From: Leptolyngbya sp. BL0902
GTDB taxonomy: Bacteria; Cyanobacteriota; Cyanobacteriia; Phormidesmidales; Phormidesmidaceae
DNA length: 64,000 nt
Assembly: GCF_016403105.1 (NCBI RefSeq)
Contig: NZ_CP046157.1
Span: 1 to 64,000 of the forward strand
Direction: 5' to 3'
Shown here: positions 25,520-33,497 of the stretch, one piece after another
How positions within the stretch are numbered: the first letter of the stretch is position 1
Layout of the letters: the number at the start of each line of letters is the position of its first letter
The notes under the pieces: generated by a model
The model's database searches: none
What the model was told of the DNA's origin: nothing
Seen by the model: the letters and a program-made list of their open reading frames with translations, nothing else
Translations under genes and position numbers: made by a program

Positions 25520-25550
25520 CAAGGGGCTTAAATCCTAAATCCCTTGTTTT
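25520..25550 (+). terminator. Candidate terminator after the two-gene module
   Basis: CAAGGGG...CCCTTG (25520-25546) forms an imperfect hairpin with an inner AAAT/ATTT-type pairing and is followed by TTTT. It is similar to the centre of the MITE at 39599-39693 (CAAGGGGCTTAAGCCCCTTG), so it may be a decayed copy of that element rather than a dedicated terminator. Confidence 0.35.
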
Positions 25551-26009
25551 CAGGCCGTTGTCCTGGTTGGGATATCCCTCCTCCGTTGGGGAACCGCGCT
25601 ATGACCATCAGATCTCGTCTTCGATGGGTGGGGCGGCGCTATAAAAATGGTAGGTGCTACGGCCTTGTTTTTTGGCTTTATAGAGGGCTTGGTCGGCGTG
25701 GCGCAGCAGGGTGGTGGGGTCGGGGCCATCCTGGGGATAGAGGGCGATGCCGATGCTGGTGCCGATAGTGAGGTGGTGGGGATGGATAGAGAAGGTCGGT
25801 TGCAGGCTTGCGATGATGCGATTGCAGGTCTGCACCACAGATGACGACGTGGTCAGCCGAGAGATCACCAAAATAAATTCATCACCGCCCCAGCGAACTA
25901 ATAGGTCTTCGCTACGCAGACAGCGGGCAAGGCGCTGGGAGACTTGGCGCAACAGTTGGTCGCCCACCCCGTGGCCTAGGCTATCGTTGACGTCTTTAAA
26001 CTTGTCTAG

Positions 26010-26840
26010 GGCGTGTCATCAATTGAGGTAAATTGGAAAGGCTATTGTTAACCTGATATACCCAACCATGACGACCCGCCGCCATGCCCTACGCGACGAC
26101 CAATGGGAACGCATTCAGGATCTGCTGCCCGGTTCTAAAGGCTGGGTCGGCGTGACCGCCCAGGACAATCGCCGATTTGTGGAGGCGGTGCTGTATCGCT
26201 ATCGGGCCGGCATCCCCTGGCGAGATTTGCCAGAGCGCTTTGGGCATTATCGCAAAGTCCATACCCGCTTCCGTCGCTGGGCGAAAACCGGAGTCTGGGA
26301 ACGGCTCTTTCGCGCCTTAGCCAACGATGCCGATAACGAATACCAGATGATTGACAGCACTATCGTCCGCGCCCACCAGCACAGTGCTGGGGCAAAGGGG
26401 GGGATGCCAACGCTCAGTGCATCGGTCGCAGCAAAGGCGGATTAAGCACCAAAATCCATGCCACCTGCGATGCTTTGGGAAACCCGACGGGGCTTCATCT
26501 GACGCCCGGACAAGCCTGTGACCTCGATGGGGCAGATGTTCTGTTGGCCGATATTCCCACCGACACCGTGCTTGCCGATAAGGGCTATGACGCCGACAAA
26601 CGGGTGATTGAGCCGCTCGAAGCCCAGGGCAAAACGGCGGTGATTCCGCCCAAACGCAACCGCAAGACACCCCGGGAGTATGACCGAGACTTGTACAAGG
26701 CCCGTCACCTGATTGAGAATTTCTTTGCCAAACTCAAACAATACCGAGCCATTGCCACCCGCTATGACAAGCTGGCCGAGACCTTTCTCAGCGCCATTTA
26801 CATGGCGGCTTGCGTCATCTGGCTTATTTGATGACACGCC
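26010..26840 (+). mobile_element. IS5-family (IS427-type) insertion sequence, 831 bp
   Basis: Terminal inverted repeats are GGCGTGTCATCAA (26010-26022) and TTGATGACACGCC (26828-26840), 13 bp perfect. CTAG flanks both sides (26006-26009 and 26841-26844), consistent with a 4-bp target duplication, or TA within a palindromic target. It is inserted in the GGDEF domain of a diguanylate cyclase gene, in opposite orientation. The ends and both ORFs look intact, so the copy is probably young. Confidence 0.92.
26068..26831 (+). CDS. IS5-family transposase (two frames, probable -1 frameshift)
   Basis: OrfA (26068-26445) has the DUF4096-type N-terminus (LRDDQWERIQDLLPG, YRYRAGIPWRDLPERFGHY) and the first Asp in YQMIDSTIVRAH. 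OrfB continues in the -1 frame as DANAQCIGRSKGGLSTKIHA, then DTVLADKGYDADKR (second Asp) and ARHLIENFFAKLKQYRAIAT (Glu) to 26831. The switch lies at AAA followed by seven G (about 26395-26403), the slippery site type used by IS427-group elements to make the full DDE enzyme. The coordinates cover both frames. Confidence 0.88.
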
Positions 26841-27535
26841 CTAGGTCTAAAAAGGCCACGGCTACTTGGGTTTGCTGGCGCTTGGCCTGGGCCAGCACCT
26901 TGGGGAGGTAGGTATCTAAAAAGGCTCGGTTGGGGAGTTGGGTGAGCTGGTCGTAGAAGGCTTGACGACGGATTTTGGCCTCCACCTGCTTTTTCTCGGT
27001 GATGTCGCGTATCAGCCAGAGTAAGCGCATGGACTCCCCCTCGCGACCAATGGAAACGGTAATCGCCACATCAATGGCCTCACCCTCGCGGGGCAATAGC
27101 TTGGCTTCCCAGGTTTTGGTGGGTACGGCCTGCGGGGTACGGCTGAGCAGGGCCAACACGTCATAGAGGGCACGGCGATGTTTGGCGGCCAAAAATAACA
27201 CCATGGGTTTGCCCACCAAGGCCGACTGGGGACGTTTCAGCAGGGCCGAGATCGCCACATTGCCCGCCTGAATCATCCCCTTCTCGTCACTCACCAGGTA
27301 GCCATCGGGGGCCAGGTTGAAGAGATCTTGGTAGCGCTGACGCTCGGTTTCAAGCTGTTGACGATAGCTCGCCAAGGCTTGATTTTGCTGCATCAGATCC
27401 TCATGGGCCGTGCGGAGTTCCTCTAGCACCAAGTTGAGGTCGTCCAAGGCCAAGGCCAGCAGTTCCGGCTGAATGGGCGATTCGCTGGCGTACTGGTGTA
27501 GCAATAGGGCGCGCTGCTGAACGGCCTTAATGCGG

Positions 27536-28228
27536 TCAAACATGCGGCTCATGACTCCTACCTTGACGGCAATCGCTGAGTTCTTGGCGCAACTGGGCGA
27601 CGGCCCCCTGTAGCTCAGCGGTACGGGCGGCAACGAGGGTTTCAAGATCGGGATGGATGGCCTGAAGCTGTTGCTCCATGCGGCGCTGCTGGGAAATATC
27701 GCGCAGCAACCACAGAATGGTGGTGGCCCCCAGCCGTCGATCTTGGATGACGTTGGTGGTGATGGCTACCGTCACAGGTTCACCCGGTCGCGAATGGAGG
27801 GTGATATCCCAAGGGGTGGATTCGGGCTGGGCCAGCCGCCGCTGAAACTCTGGCCAATCCCCCGGTTGAATCAATACTAGCAGGGGTTTGCCCACCAACC
27901 CCGCTTGGGGCTGGCCACACAGCAGCGCCGCCGCTCGGTTCGCGTGGTAAATTTGGCCCTTTTCATCGGTGACGAAATAGCCATCGGGAGCCAGTTCAAA
28001 CAGAATGCGGTAGCGCTGGCGTTCTAGGTCAACCTCATGCTGGGCGTTGCTGAGCCGCTGGTTTTGCTGGTGCAGCTCGGCATCAACGGCCTGAAGCTCT
28101 TCCAGCACCAGGTAGAGATCCTTGAGTGCCAGGTCAAGGATGGACGGATCAACGGGATGCGTCGTGGCCTGCTCACGCAGATGGAGGGCACGCTGGTAGA
28201 CGGCCTCAATTTGATGAGAAATACTCAT
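27536..28228 (-). CDS. PAS-domain signalling protein
   Basis: The 230 residues begin MSISHQIEAVYQRALHL. An N-terminal helical region (about 1-75, DLYLVLEELQAVDAELHQQN) leads to one PAS domain (about 75-195, LFELAPDGYFVTDEKGQIYH ... LWLLRDISQQRRMEQQL), and a short coiled coil closes the protein. There is no output domain. It is strikingly similar in layout and sequence to the N-terminal half of the next gene, so the pair probably arose by duplication. Its stop overlaps the downstream start by 17 nt, so it likely partnered the cyclase now broken by the IS. Confidence 0.8.
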   Translation of the reverse strand: MSISHQIEAVYQRALHLREQATTHPVDPSILDLALKDLYLVLEELQAVDAELHQQNQRLSNAQHEVDLERQRYRILFELAPDGYFVTDEKGQIYHANRAAALLCGQPQAGLVGKPLLVLIQPGDWPEFQRRLAQPESTPWDITLHSRPGEPVTVAITTNVIQDRRLGATTILWLLRDISQQRRMEQQLQAIHPDLETLVAARTAELQGAVAQLRQELSDCRQGRSHEPHV

Positions 28229-28827
28229 GGGCCAGCCTGATTAAAGTGGGTATTTATCCAATCAAAATCCAGGTATTGACCTGCTTGACTGGCGGAATTG
28301 ACTCACCCTCCGCCCTCCTCCCAGGGGAACAAGGCGTTCGAGGCTCTGATCAAGAAATTTTCCCCGTCAACCAGGATAGTCACACACCCCAGGAAACCTA
28401 GTATCAACCTGACAACACCCTGTTTTTCTTAATTTTTGTTACTTTTAGGCTTTACTTAAGTATATCATAAAAAGCTTTTAATTGCAATGAAATAAAGATA
28501 CTTGCCAAGTTATTTTTTCGGCCTTCATAACAGAAATTTCTTGCGATGTTTAATCATAGTTTTAGAAAAATTTTCTTTCACGAAGAATCAGTCTAATACT
28601 CCGTAAAAGAAGAAGAGTTATCAAATAAAATTTTTTTGAAAATGACTTCCCCAAAAAGCTTTCGCTCTCGTTTAGTTGTAGTCACATCAGGTAAATTTGG
28701 GCAGGATCATCCCTGGCAAAAAGAGCCTGAAGTTCTTATCTATATCGCAGCTAACTGAGATTTTATCTATGGCCAGTCAATTATCTTTTCATGGCGTGCG
28801 CTTATTTTACTTGTCTTCTCTAGAAGT
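28229..28827. other. AT-rich intergenic region
   Basis: No gene was detected. The stretch 28,430-28,680 is much more AT-rich than its surroundings, with A/T runs. It lies between the 5' end of the PAS gene and the 3' end of the CheB-CheR fusion (both minus strand), so it should contain the PAS operon promoter and the terminator of the fusion gene. Confidence 0.4.
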
Positions 28828-31779
28828 TTAATTAAGAGTTGTTTCAATCGCTAGCAAGACTAAATCATTACCATTGACCTGAGTCATTTTACGAGCATTG
28901 AGCCGCATCATTTGGGGGCCAATAGTTTCAAAGGTGTGGGTTACTTGAAAGTCTTCGACCTGTAAATTTTTAGGTAATAAATCATGGAGCAGGGATCGCA
29001 GTTGGGGAATATCCCACTGGCCGTTGCCTAGATCAAAGATCAAGCGGCCCTCGGTATCGGCAGGGCCAACCTGAAAGGTCTGATAAAACTGTCGGTTGGC
29101 GGTGACAACCCGCAGGTCGTGGTCTAGCACCACCAGGGCTTCGCGCAGGGTTTGCACAATGGTGTCGGCATAGTCGCGGGCTTGGCGCAGTTGTTCGGCA
29201 ATGCGTTTGAGGCTGTCGATATCCACCAGCACCACCACCGCCCCATCGATGCGGTTATCTAGGGTGCGGTAGGGACGAATGCGGAGGTCGTACCAGCAGC
29301 CCTCCTGATCCTGTACCTCCTGGCTACTTTGCTCTAGGGTGCTGATTACGGTCGTAATTCGGGCCTCTAGGTCGGTGATGGCGAGGCGATGGTTAATGTC
29401 GCTGAGGGGACGGCCTACATCGCTGGGGATGAGGTTAAATAGGGCGGCGGCAGTGGGGGTAAACCGCCGAATTCGTAGGTCGTCCTCTAGCATCAAAATG
29501 GGGATATGGATGCTGCTGAGTAGGTTTTGAAAGTCATCGCTGATGCGGGTGGTTTCGGCATTGCGGCGGTACAGTTCGTCGTTGATGGTGCTGAGTTCTT
29601 CGTTGGTGGCCTGGATCTCTTCCTTGGCGGTTTGTAGTTCCTCGTTGGTGCTTTGCAGTTCTTCGTTGCTGGAGAGGATTTCCTCGTTGGCGGCTCGTAG
29701 GTCTTGGTTGGTGGCCTCTTGCTCTTGGATAATCGATTGCAGGTGGGAACGGGTGGTGTCGAGATCCTGGCGGAGAGCCTGGTTTTCCTGGAGGTACTGA
29801 TTCATTTCGACCTGGGCCACAGGGTCGGCTTCAAGGGTGGCCCCTGCCGTGGCTAGGCTTTCTAGGGTCTCGGTGAAAAACACTAAATAATAGAGGGGAG
29901 CTGTGGTCTGGGGCCTCAGGGGCACAATCTCGATCTGCACCGGACGGGGGCGTTCTCCGGCCTTCAACAAGAGGGATTGGCGCTGCACCGCTTGGCCCGT
30001 TTGCTGGGCTTGGTAGAGGGCCGTGCGGAGATCCAGGCGCAGCCCTTCCTTGGCCATGGTGAGCACATTGAGGCTGGCCCGACCGGGGGCGGGTTCTAGA
30101 TAGGCTCCGGTCTGACCTCGGAACTGGAGAATTTCCAACGCCTCATTGACCAGCACTCCGGTGGGGCCATAGCGGCTGAGCACCGTCTGGTCGGCCTGGG
30201 TATAGATATCGATGGACGGGGGGCGTTCTTGGGTCAGGTCGGGGCGCGGCAGGGGTGGGGGGTAGGCGGTGGGGGAAAAGTCCAGGCTCAGCGGCAGGGA
30301 CGACGATTGCTTAGCGTAGATTTTGTAGTGGCTGTCTACGAGGGCAAACAGGTGGCTGAGATCCCCCACCGTTTCTGAAGACCCCAGCAGCAGAAAGCCG
30401 TCGGGCCTCAGGCCATAGTGAAACATGGGCAGCACCTTACGTTGCAAGGCGACCCCAAAGTAGATCAACACATTGCGGCAGCTAATCAGATCCAGCCGCG
30501 AAAAGGGCGGATCGGTGATTAAATTTTGGCAGGCAAAAATGCACAGTTCCCGCACCACTTTGTTGATTTGGTAGCCCCCATCGGCGGGGGTAAAAAATCG
30601 CTGCAACCGCTCCGGCGATACATCGCCCACCTGGCTGGGGGCATACCAGCCCAAGCGAGCCGTCTCAATGGCCAGATCGCTAACATCGGTGGCAAAAATC
30701 TGAATCGGCAGGCTCGCGTTGTGGTGGCCGAGGTACTCCAGTAGGCCAATGGCGATGGAGTAGGCTTCTTCCCCGGTGGAGCAACCCGCCACCCAAATTC
30801 GCAGGGGATGATCGGGGTTGCGGTCGCGCAGGAGGGTCGGAAACACGATCTGCTCTAGGGCCGTAAACACCTCCGAATCGCGAAAAAAGCTGGTAACGCC
30901 GATCAAAATCTCCTGGTGGAGGGCCTGCACCTCCTCCGGGTTGGCCTGGAGGTATTGACCGTAGCGATCCAGACTTTCCAGATGGTGCAGGGCCATGCGC
31001 CGCAGGATTCGCCGTTTTACGGTGGTGGGCTTGTATTGGGCAAAGTCGATTTTGGTGGCCCGCTTCAGGAGGGCCAAAATTCCTCCGAGGGTGGCCTCGT
31101 CCTCCGCCTCCCCAGGGTGGGGCACCGCTGGCTCTAGGGGGTCGGGGCTGGTGACGTAGGAATGGCCGCTGAGGCTGACCAGGGTTTGAGCCAGATCCTC
31201 CGGGGTTTGGATAAAATCCACCTGCCCGGTGGCAATGGCCATGTGGGGCATCTGGCTAAATTTGGCCGAGGCCTCCGACTGGGACAAGGTAATCCCCCCC
31301 GCTGCCTTAATCGCCTCCAGACCTAGGGTGCCATCGGCATTCGCCCCCGACAGCACCACTCCAATGGCCCGATTGCCCCGCTCCTGGGCCAAGGCGCTAA
31401 AAAAACTGTCAATAATCCGGCTACCGTTGCGGGGGCGGGGCTTCAGCCGCAATTGGCCCGCCACGATGGTCATCTCCGTGTTGGGAGGAATGACATAAAC
31501 CTGATTGGGGGCAATGGACAACCCATCTGCCGCCTCCAAAACGGGCATTTCGGTGGTGTGCCCCATCAGCTCGGTCAGCAGGCTGGGCTGGCTGGGATCT
31601 AAATGCTGCACCAACACAAAGGCCATCCCCGTCGTGGCCGGGAGATGGCTCAGCAGTTGGGTAAACGCCTCCAGCCCCCCCGCCGAAGCGCCAATGGCCA
31701 CCACCGGAAACAAAACATCTTCCTGGGCCGAGGGCGGTTGCCCATCATCACTTGGGGCCGAGGATTGGGAAGCCATCAC
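28828..31779 (-). CDS. CheB-CheR-PAS fusion sensor protein
   Basis: The 983 residues combine several domains. The CheB methylesterase (about 20-205) has VAIGASAGGLEAF (catalytic Ser), LVQHLDPS (His) and GVVLSGANADGTLGL (Asp). The CheR N-terminal and methyltransferase domains (about 225-480) have LRIWVAGCSTGEEAYSIAIG as SAM motif I and ISCRNVLIYF. A long coiled coil (about 660-735) reads ANEEILSSNEELQSTNEELQ. One PAS domain (about 745-860) and a second PAS-like domain (about 865-975) follow. There is no histidine kinase or receiver. Family members couple receptor-type methylation chemistry to PAS sensing, but partners are unknown. No che genes are nearby. Confidence 0.9.
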   Translation of the reverse strand: MMASQSSAPSDDGQPPSAQEDVLFPVVAIGASAGGLEAFTQLLSHLPATTGMAFVLVQHLDPSQPSLLTELMGHTTEMPVLEAADGLSIAPNQVYVIPPNTEMTIVAGQLRLKPRPRNGSRIIDSFFSALAQERGNRAIGVVLSGANADGTLGLEAIKAAGGITLSQSEASAKFSQMPHMAIATGQVDFIQTPEDLAQTLVSLSGHSYVTSPDPLEPAVPHPGEAEDEATLGGILALLKRATKIDFAQYKPTTVKRRILRRMALHHLESLDRYGQYLQANPEEVQALHQEILIGVTSFFRDSEVFTALEQIVFPTLLRDRNPDHPLRIWVAGCSTGEEAYSIAIGLLEYLGHHNASLPIQIFATDVSDLAIETARLGWYAPSQVGDVSPERLQRFFTPADGGYQINKVVRELCIFACQNLITDPPFSRLDLISCRNVLIYFGVALQRKVLPMFHYGLRPDGFLLLGSSETVGDLSHLFALVDSHYKIYAKQSSSLPLSLDFSPTAYPPPLPRPDLTQERPPSIDIYTQADQTVLSRYGPTGVLVNEALEILQFRGQTGAYLEPAPGRASLNVLTMAKEGLRLDLRTALYQAQQTGQAVQRQSLLLKAGERPRPVQIEIVPLRPQTTAPLYYLVFFTETLESLATAGATLEADPVAQVEMNQYLQENQALRQDLDTTRSHLQSIIQEQEATNQDLRAANEEILSSNEELQSTNEELQTAKEEIQATNEELSTINDELYRRNAETTRISDDFQNLLSSIHIPILMLEDDLRIRRFTPTAAALFNLIPSDVGRPLSDINHRLAITDLEARITTVISTLEQSSQEVQDQEGCWYDLRIRPYRTLDNRIDGAVVVLVDIDSLKRIAEQLRQARDYADTIVQTLREALVVLDHDLRVVTANRQFYQTFQVGPADTEGRLIFDLGNGQWDIPQLRSLLHDLLPKNLQVEDFQVTHTFETIGPQMMRLNARKMTQVNGNDLVLLAIETTLN

Positions 31780-32093
31780 GTACCTACCGGACGATTACTG
31801 CCTGATCCTAACAAGCCAATCCTTCACTGGCCCATACCAAGGCCACAGGATTAGCCTTGCCACGAGATCGCACCCAATCGAACCATTGATCTAAGACCTT
31901 CCCCGGTTTTCGCCGCAACCGGGATGATGGCGATATGGAGGTTCATCCGGCGCACATGGGCAGCCATTCAATCAAGGCTAATGTCCAGATAGGGCTCAAG
32001 ATCCACCTTGGCCATCAAGAGACAATCGACTCTAATTGCCTGACACCCTTTTCATAGGGGTTAAGTGCAATCAAGCGGTTGCCAAGCGTCTCC
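31780..32093. other. Intergenic region, no gene recognised
   Basis: Only short antisense frames are present. Expected to hold the promoter of the CheB-CheR fusion (minus strand) at its left end. Confidence 0.35.
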
Positions 32094-32306
32094 TCAGCAG
32101 AATGAAGTGGCCCCATAGCGAACGGCAGCATCGAGTTCGGAGCGAAAGAAGGCGGCGATGGCCCGCTTCAATTTAGGACTGCCAAAGTAGTGGGTCTTGC
32201 CGAAACTGAAGAGGTGGGTGCGGGTATCGTTACCTTGGGCAATGTCGGCTTGCTCCCACAGATCGGCCTCGATTTGGTCATGGCCCTCGACCGCTAGCAT
32301 TTCCAC
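32094..32306 (-). CDS. Short hypothetical protein or gene fragment
   Basis: The 70 codons read MEMLAVEGHDQIEADLWEQA, then THLFSFGKTHYFGSPKLKRA and a Cys at the end. Composition is protein-like and looks like part of a larger conserved protein, but I cannot name the family. It lies directly upstream of and divergent from the higBA promoter. It may be a relic. Confidence 0.35.
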   Translation of the reverse strand: MEMLAVEGHDQIEADLWEQADIAQGNDTRTHLFSFGKTHYFGSPKLKRAIAAFFRSELDAAVRYGATSFC

Positions 32307-32314
32307 CTTGCGCT

Positions 32315-32359
32315 ACAATACTATTGCTTGACGTTATTAACGCTACTCAGTAGTATTGT
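32315..32359. promoter_or_regulatory. Candidate HigA operator flanking the higBA promoter
   Basis: A perfect 9-bp inverted repeat, ACAATACTA (32315-32323) and TAGTATTGT (32351-32359), brackets TTGACG (32328-32333) and overlaps TAGTAT (32351-32356), a -35/-10 pair with 17-nt spacing. Antitoxins of this type bind palindromes at their own promoter. If this promoter is used, the transcript starts after the GTG at 32358, so either another promoter serves or translation starts later. Confidence 0.5.
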
Positions 32360-32642
32360 GATTATAGGGTTTAAATCCGACGAAACCAAACGCATCTTTG
32401 AAGGCTTTCAGTCACGCCAATATCTACCTGAGATCCAAAAGATTGCCTTACGCAAGTTGCTTCTCATTCATGCGGCAATATCCGTTAATGATTTACGGAT
32501 ACCACCCGGAAACCGATTAGAGAAACTAGCGGGAGATCGTCAAGGACAGTATAGTATTCGGATTAATAATCAGTGGCGCATTTGTTTTGCTTGGACAGAT
32601 GGAAACCATGCAGATCAGGTCGAAATTGTAGACTATCACTAA
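32358..32642 (+). CDS. higB: HigB-type toxin of type II toxin-antitoxin system
   Basis: The GTG start at 32358 gives 94 residues beginning IIGFKSDETKRIFEG, the normal N-terminus and length for HigB (RelE/ParE superfamily mRNA interferase). Conserved features are the central RKLLLIHAA, LRIPPGNRLEKLAGDRQGQY, and SIRINNQWRICFAW with the catalytic-type Arg residues, ending VEIVDYH. The stop is 10 bp before the antitoxin ATG. Toxin-first order is normal for higBA. A TTG at 32328 would add ten residues. Confidence 0.88.
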   Translation: MIIGFKSDETKRIFEGFQSRQYLPEIQKIALRKLLLIHAAISVNDLRIPPGNRLEKLAGDRQGQYSIRINNQWRICFAWTDGNHADQVEIVDYH

Positions 32643-32652
32643 GAAAAAAGCC

Positions 32653-32961
32653 ATGAATAGCGAACGATTACCCAATATTCATCCTGGCGAAATTCTACGG
32701 CTAGAATTTCTAGATCCACTGAGTATTACACCCTACCGACTCAGCAAAGATATCGGTGTTTCCCAAACTCGAATCAGCGAAATCCTGTCTGAAAAACGCA
32801 GCATCACCGCTGATACAGCCCTGCGTCTATCTAAATATTTTGGGAATAGCGCTCAGTTCTGGATGAACCTACAGGCTCAGTATGACTTACGCCAAGCTCA
32901 GGAAGAAAACAGGGACATTTATGAGCATATTCCTGTCGCTCAACTCGCCCATTTAACCTAG
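32653..32961 (+). CDS. higA: HigA-type antitoxin (XRE helix-turn-helix)
   Basis: The 102-residue protein of HigA type starts with NIHPGEILRLEFLDPLSITP, the standard HigA opening. The HTH is YRLSKDIGVSQTRISEILS. ITADTALRLSKYFGNSAQFWMNLQAQYDL is the conserved remainder. It neutralises the RelE-like toxin and represses the operon by binding the promoter palindrome. Both genes look intact. Confidence 0.92.
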   Translation: MNSERLPNIHPGEILRLEFLDPLSITPYRLSKDIGVSQTRISEILSEKRSITADTALRLSKYFGNSAQFWMNLQAQYDLRQAQEENRDIYEHIPVAQLAHLT

Positions 32962-33059
32962 CGGGATGCTCCCCTTCTCACCCAGCCCTTCACCCTAGAG
33001 CAAGGCCCAATGGCCTGTTGGGCTAGGCCATCGCCATTGGGCAGGCGTCGGGTGTCGGG

Positions 33060-33497
33060 TTAGGTGGCCCAGAGGTGGGCCAGGGTTTCGGTGGGCACCA
33101 TCAGCGCCGCCTGGTGTCCCTGCTCAATCACCGCCAGACACGCCGCTACCGCCACCACGGTCTTACCGGAACCGACATCGCCCTGCACCAGACGGTTCAT
33201 GGGGAAGGTTTGGGTCAAGTCATCGAGGATTTAGGTCAGGGTGCGCTGCTGGGCTCCGGTCAGGGCAAAGGGCAGGTTGGCTTTGAACCGCTCCAAAAGG
33301 GAGAGCGATAGGTTTTGAGGCTTGACCCGCTGCGGCACCTGGCCTCGACGCAGCAGCAGCGCCATTTGGAGGTAGAAGAACTCGTCAAAGACCAACCGAC
33401 GGCGGGCCGCTTCCAGTTGCCCATCGTCAGGCGGAACGTGGATGTGGGCCAGCGCTGGGTGAGACCGCTCCAGGGATCGACGGAGACTACTCCCCAT
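33060..33497 (-). pseudogene. recG: recG helicase gene fragment
   Basis: The minus strand reads from a truncated end as RRRLVFDEFFYLQMALLLRR, then LPFALTGAQQRTLT, an in-frame TAA (CAA to TAA type, near 33,228-33,230), and onward through [18 protein letters not shown] (Walker A) and [10 protein letters not shown] (motif Ia) to a stop at 33060-33062. This is the middle of RecG. Both ends are missing and there is an internal stop, so the copy is dead. Its 5' edge overlaps the last codons of the large cyclase gene by ~10 bp, which marks a rearrangement junction. A functional recG presumably lies elsewhere. Confidence 0.85.

Larger units (their letters stand above)
25608..27552 (-). pseudogene. 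PAS-GGDEF diguanylate cyclase gene disrupted by an IS5-type insertion
   Basis: The start is the ATG at 27552 (MSRMFDRIKAVQQRALLLHQ), overlapping the end of the upstream PAS gene by 17 nt. A coiled segment (about 20-85) and a PAS domain (about 85-205, FNLAPDGYLVSDEKGMI) lead into GGDEF. The N-terminal half of GGDEF reaches VAVAFLDL, where 26010-26840 is inserted. The rest resumes as DKFKDVNDSLGHGVGDQL and continues through WGGDEF (active A-site) preceded by RSED (I-site, five residues upstream). Removing the IS and one CTAG restores the frame, so disruption is recent. c-di-GMP synthesis by this copy is presumably lost. Confidence 0.88.
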
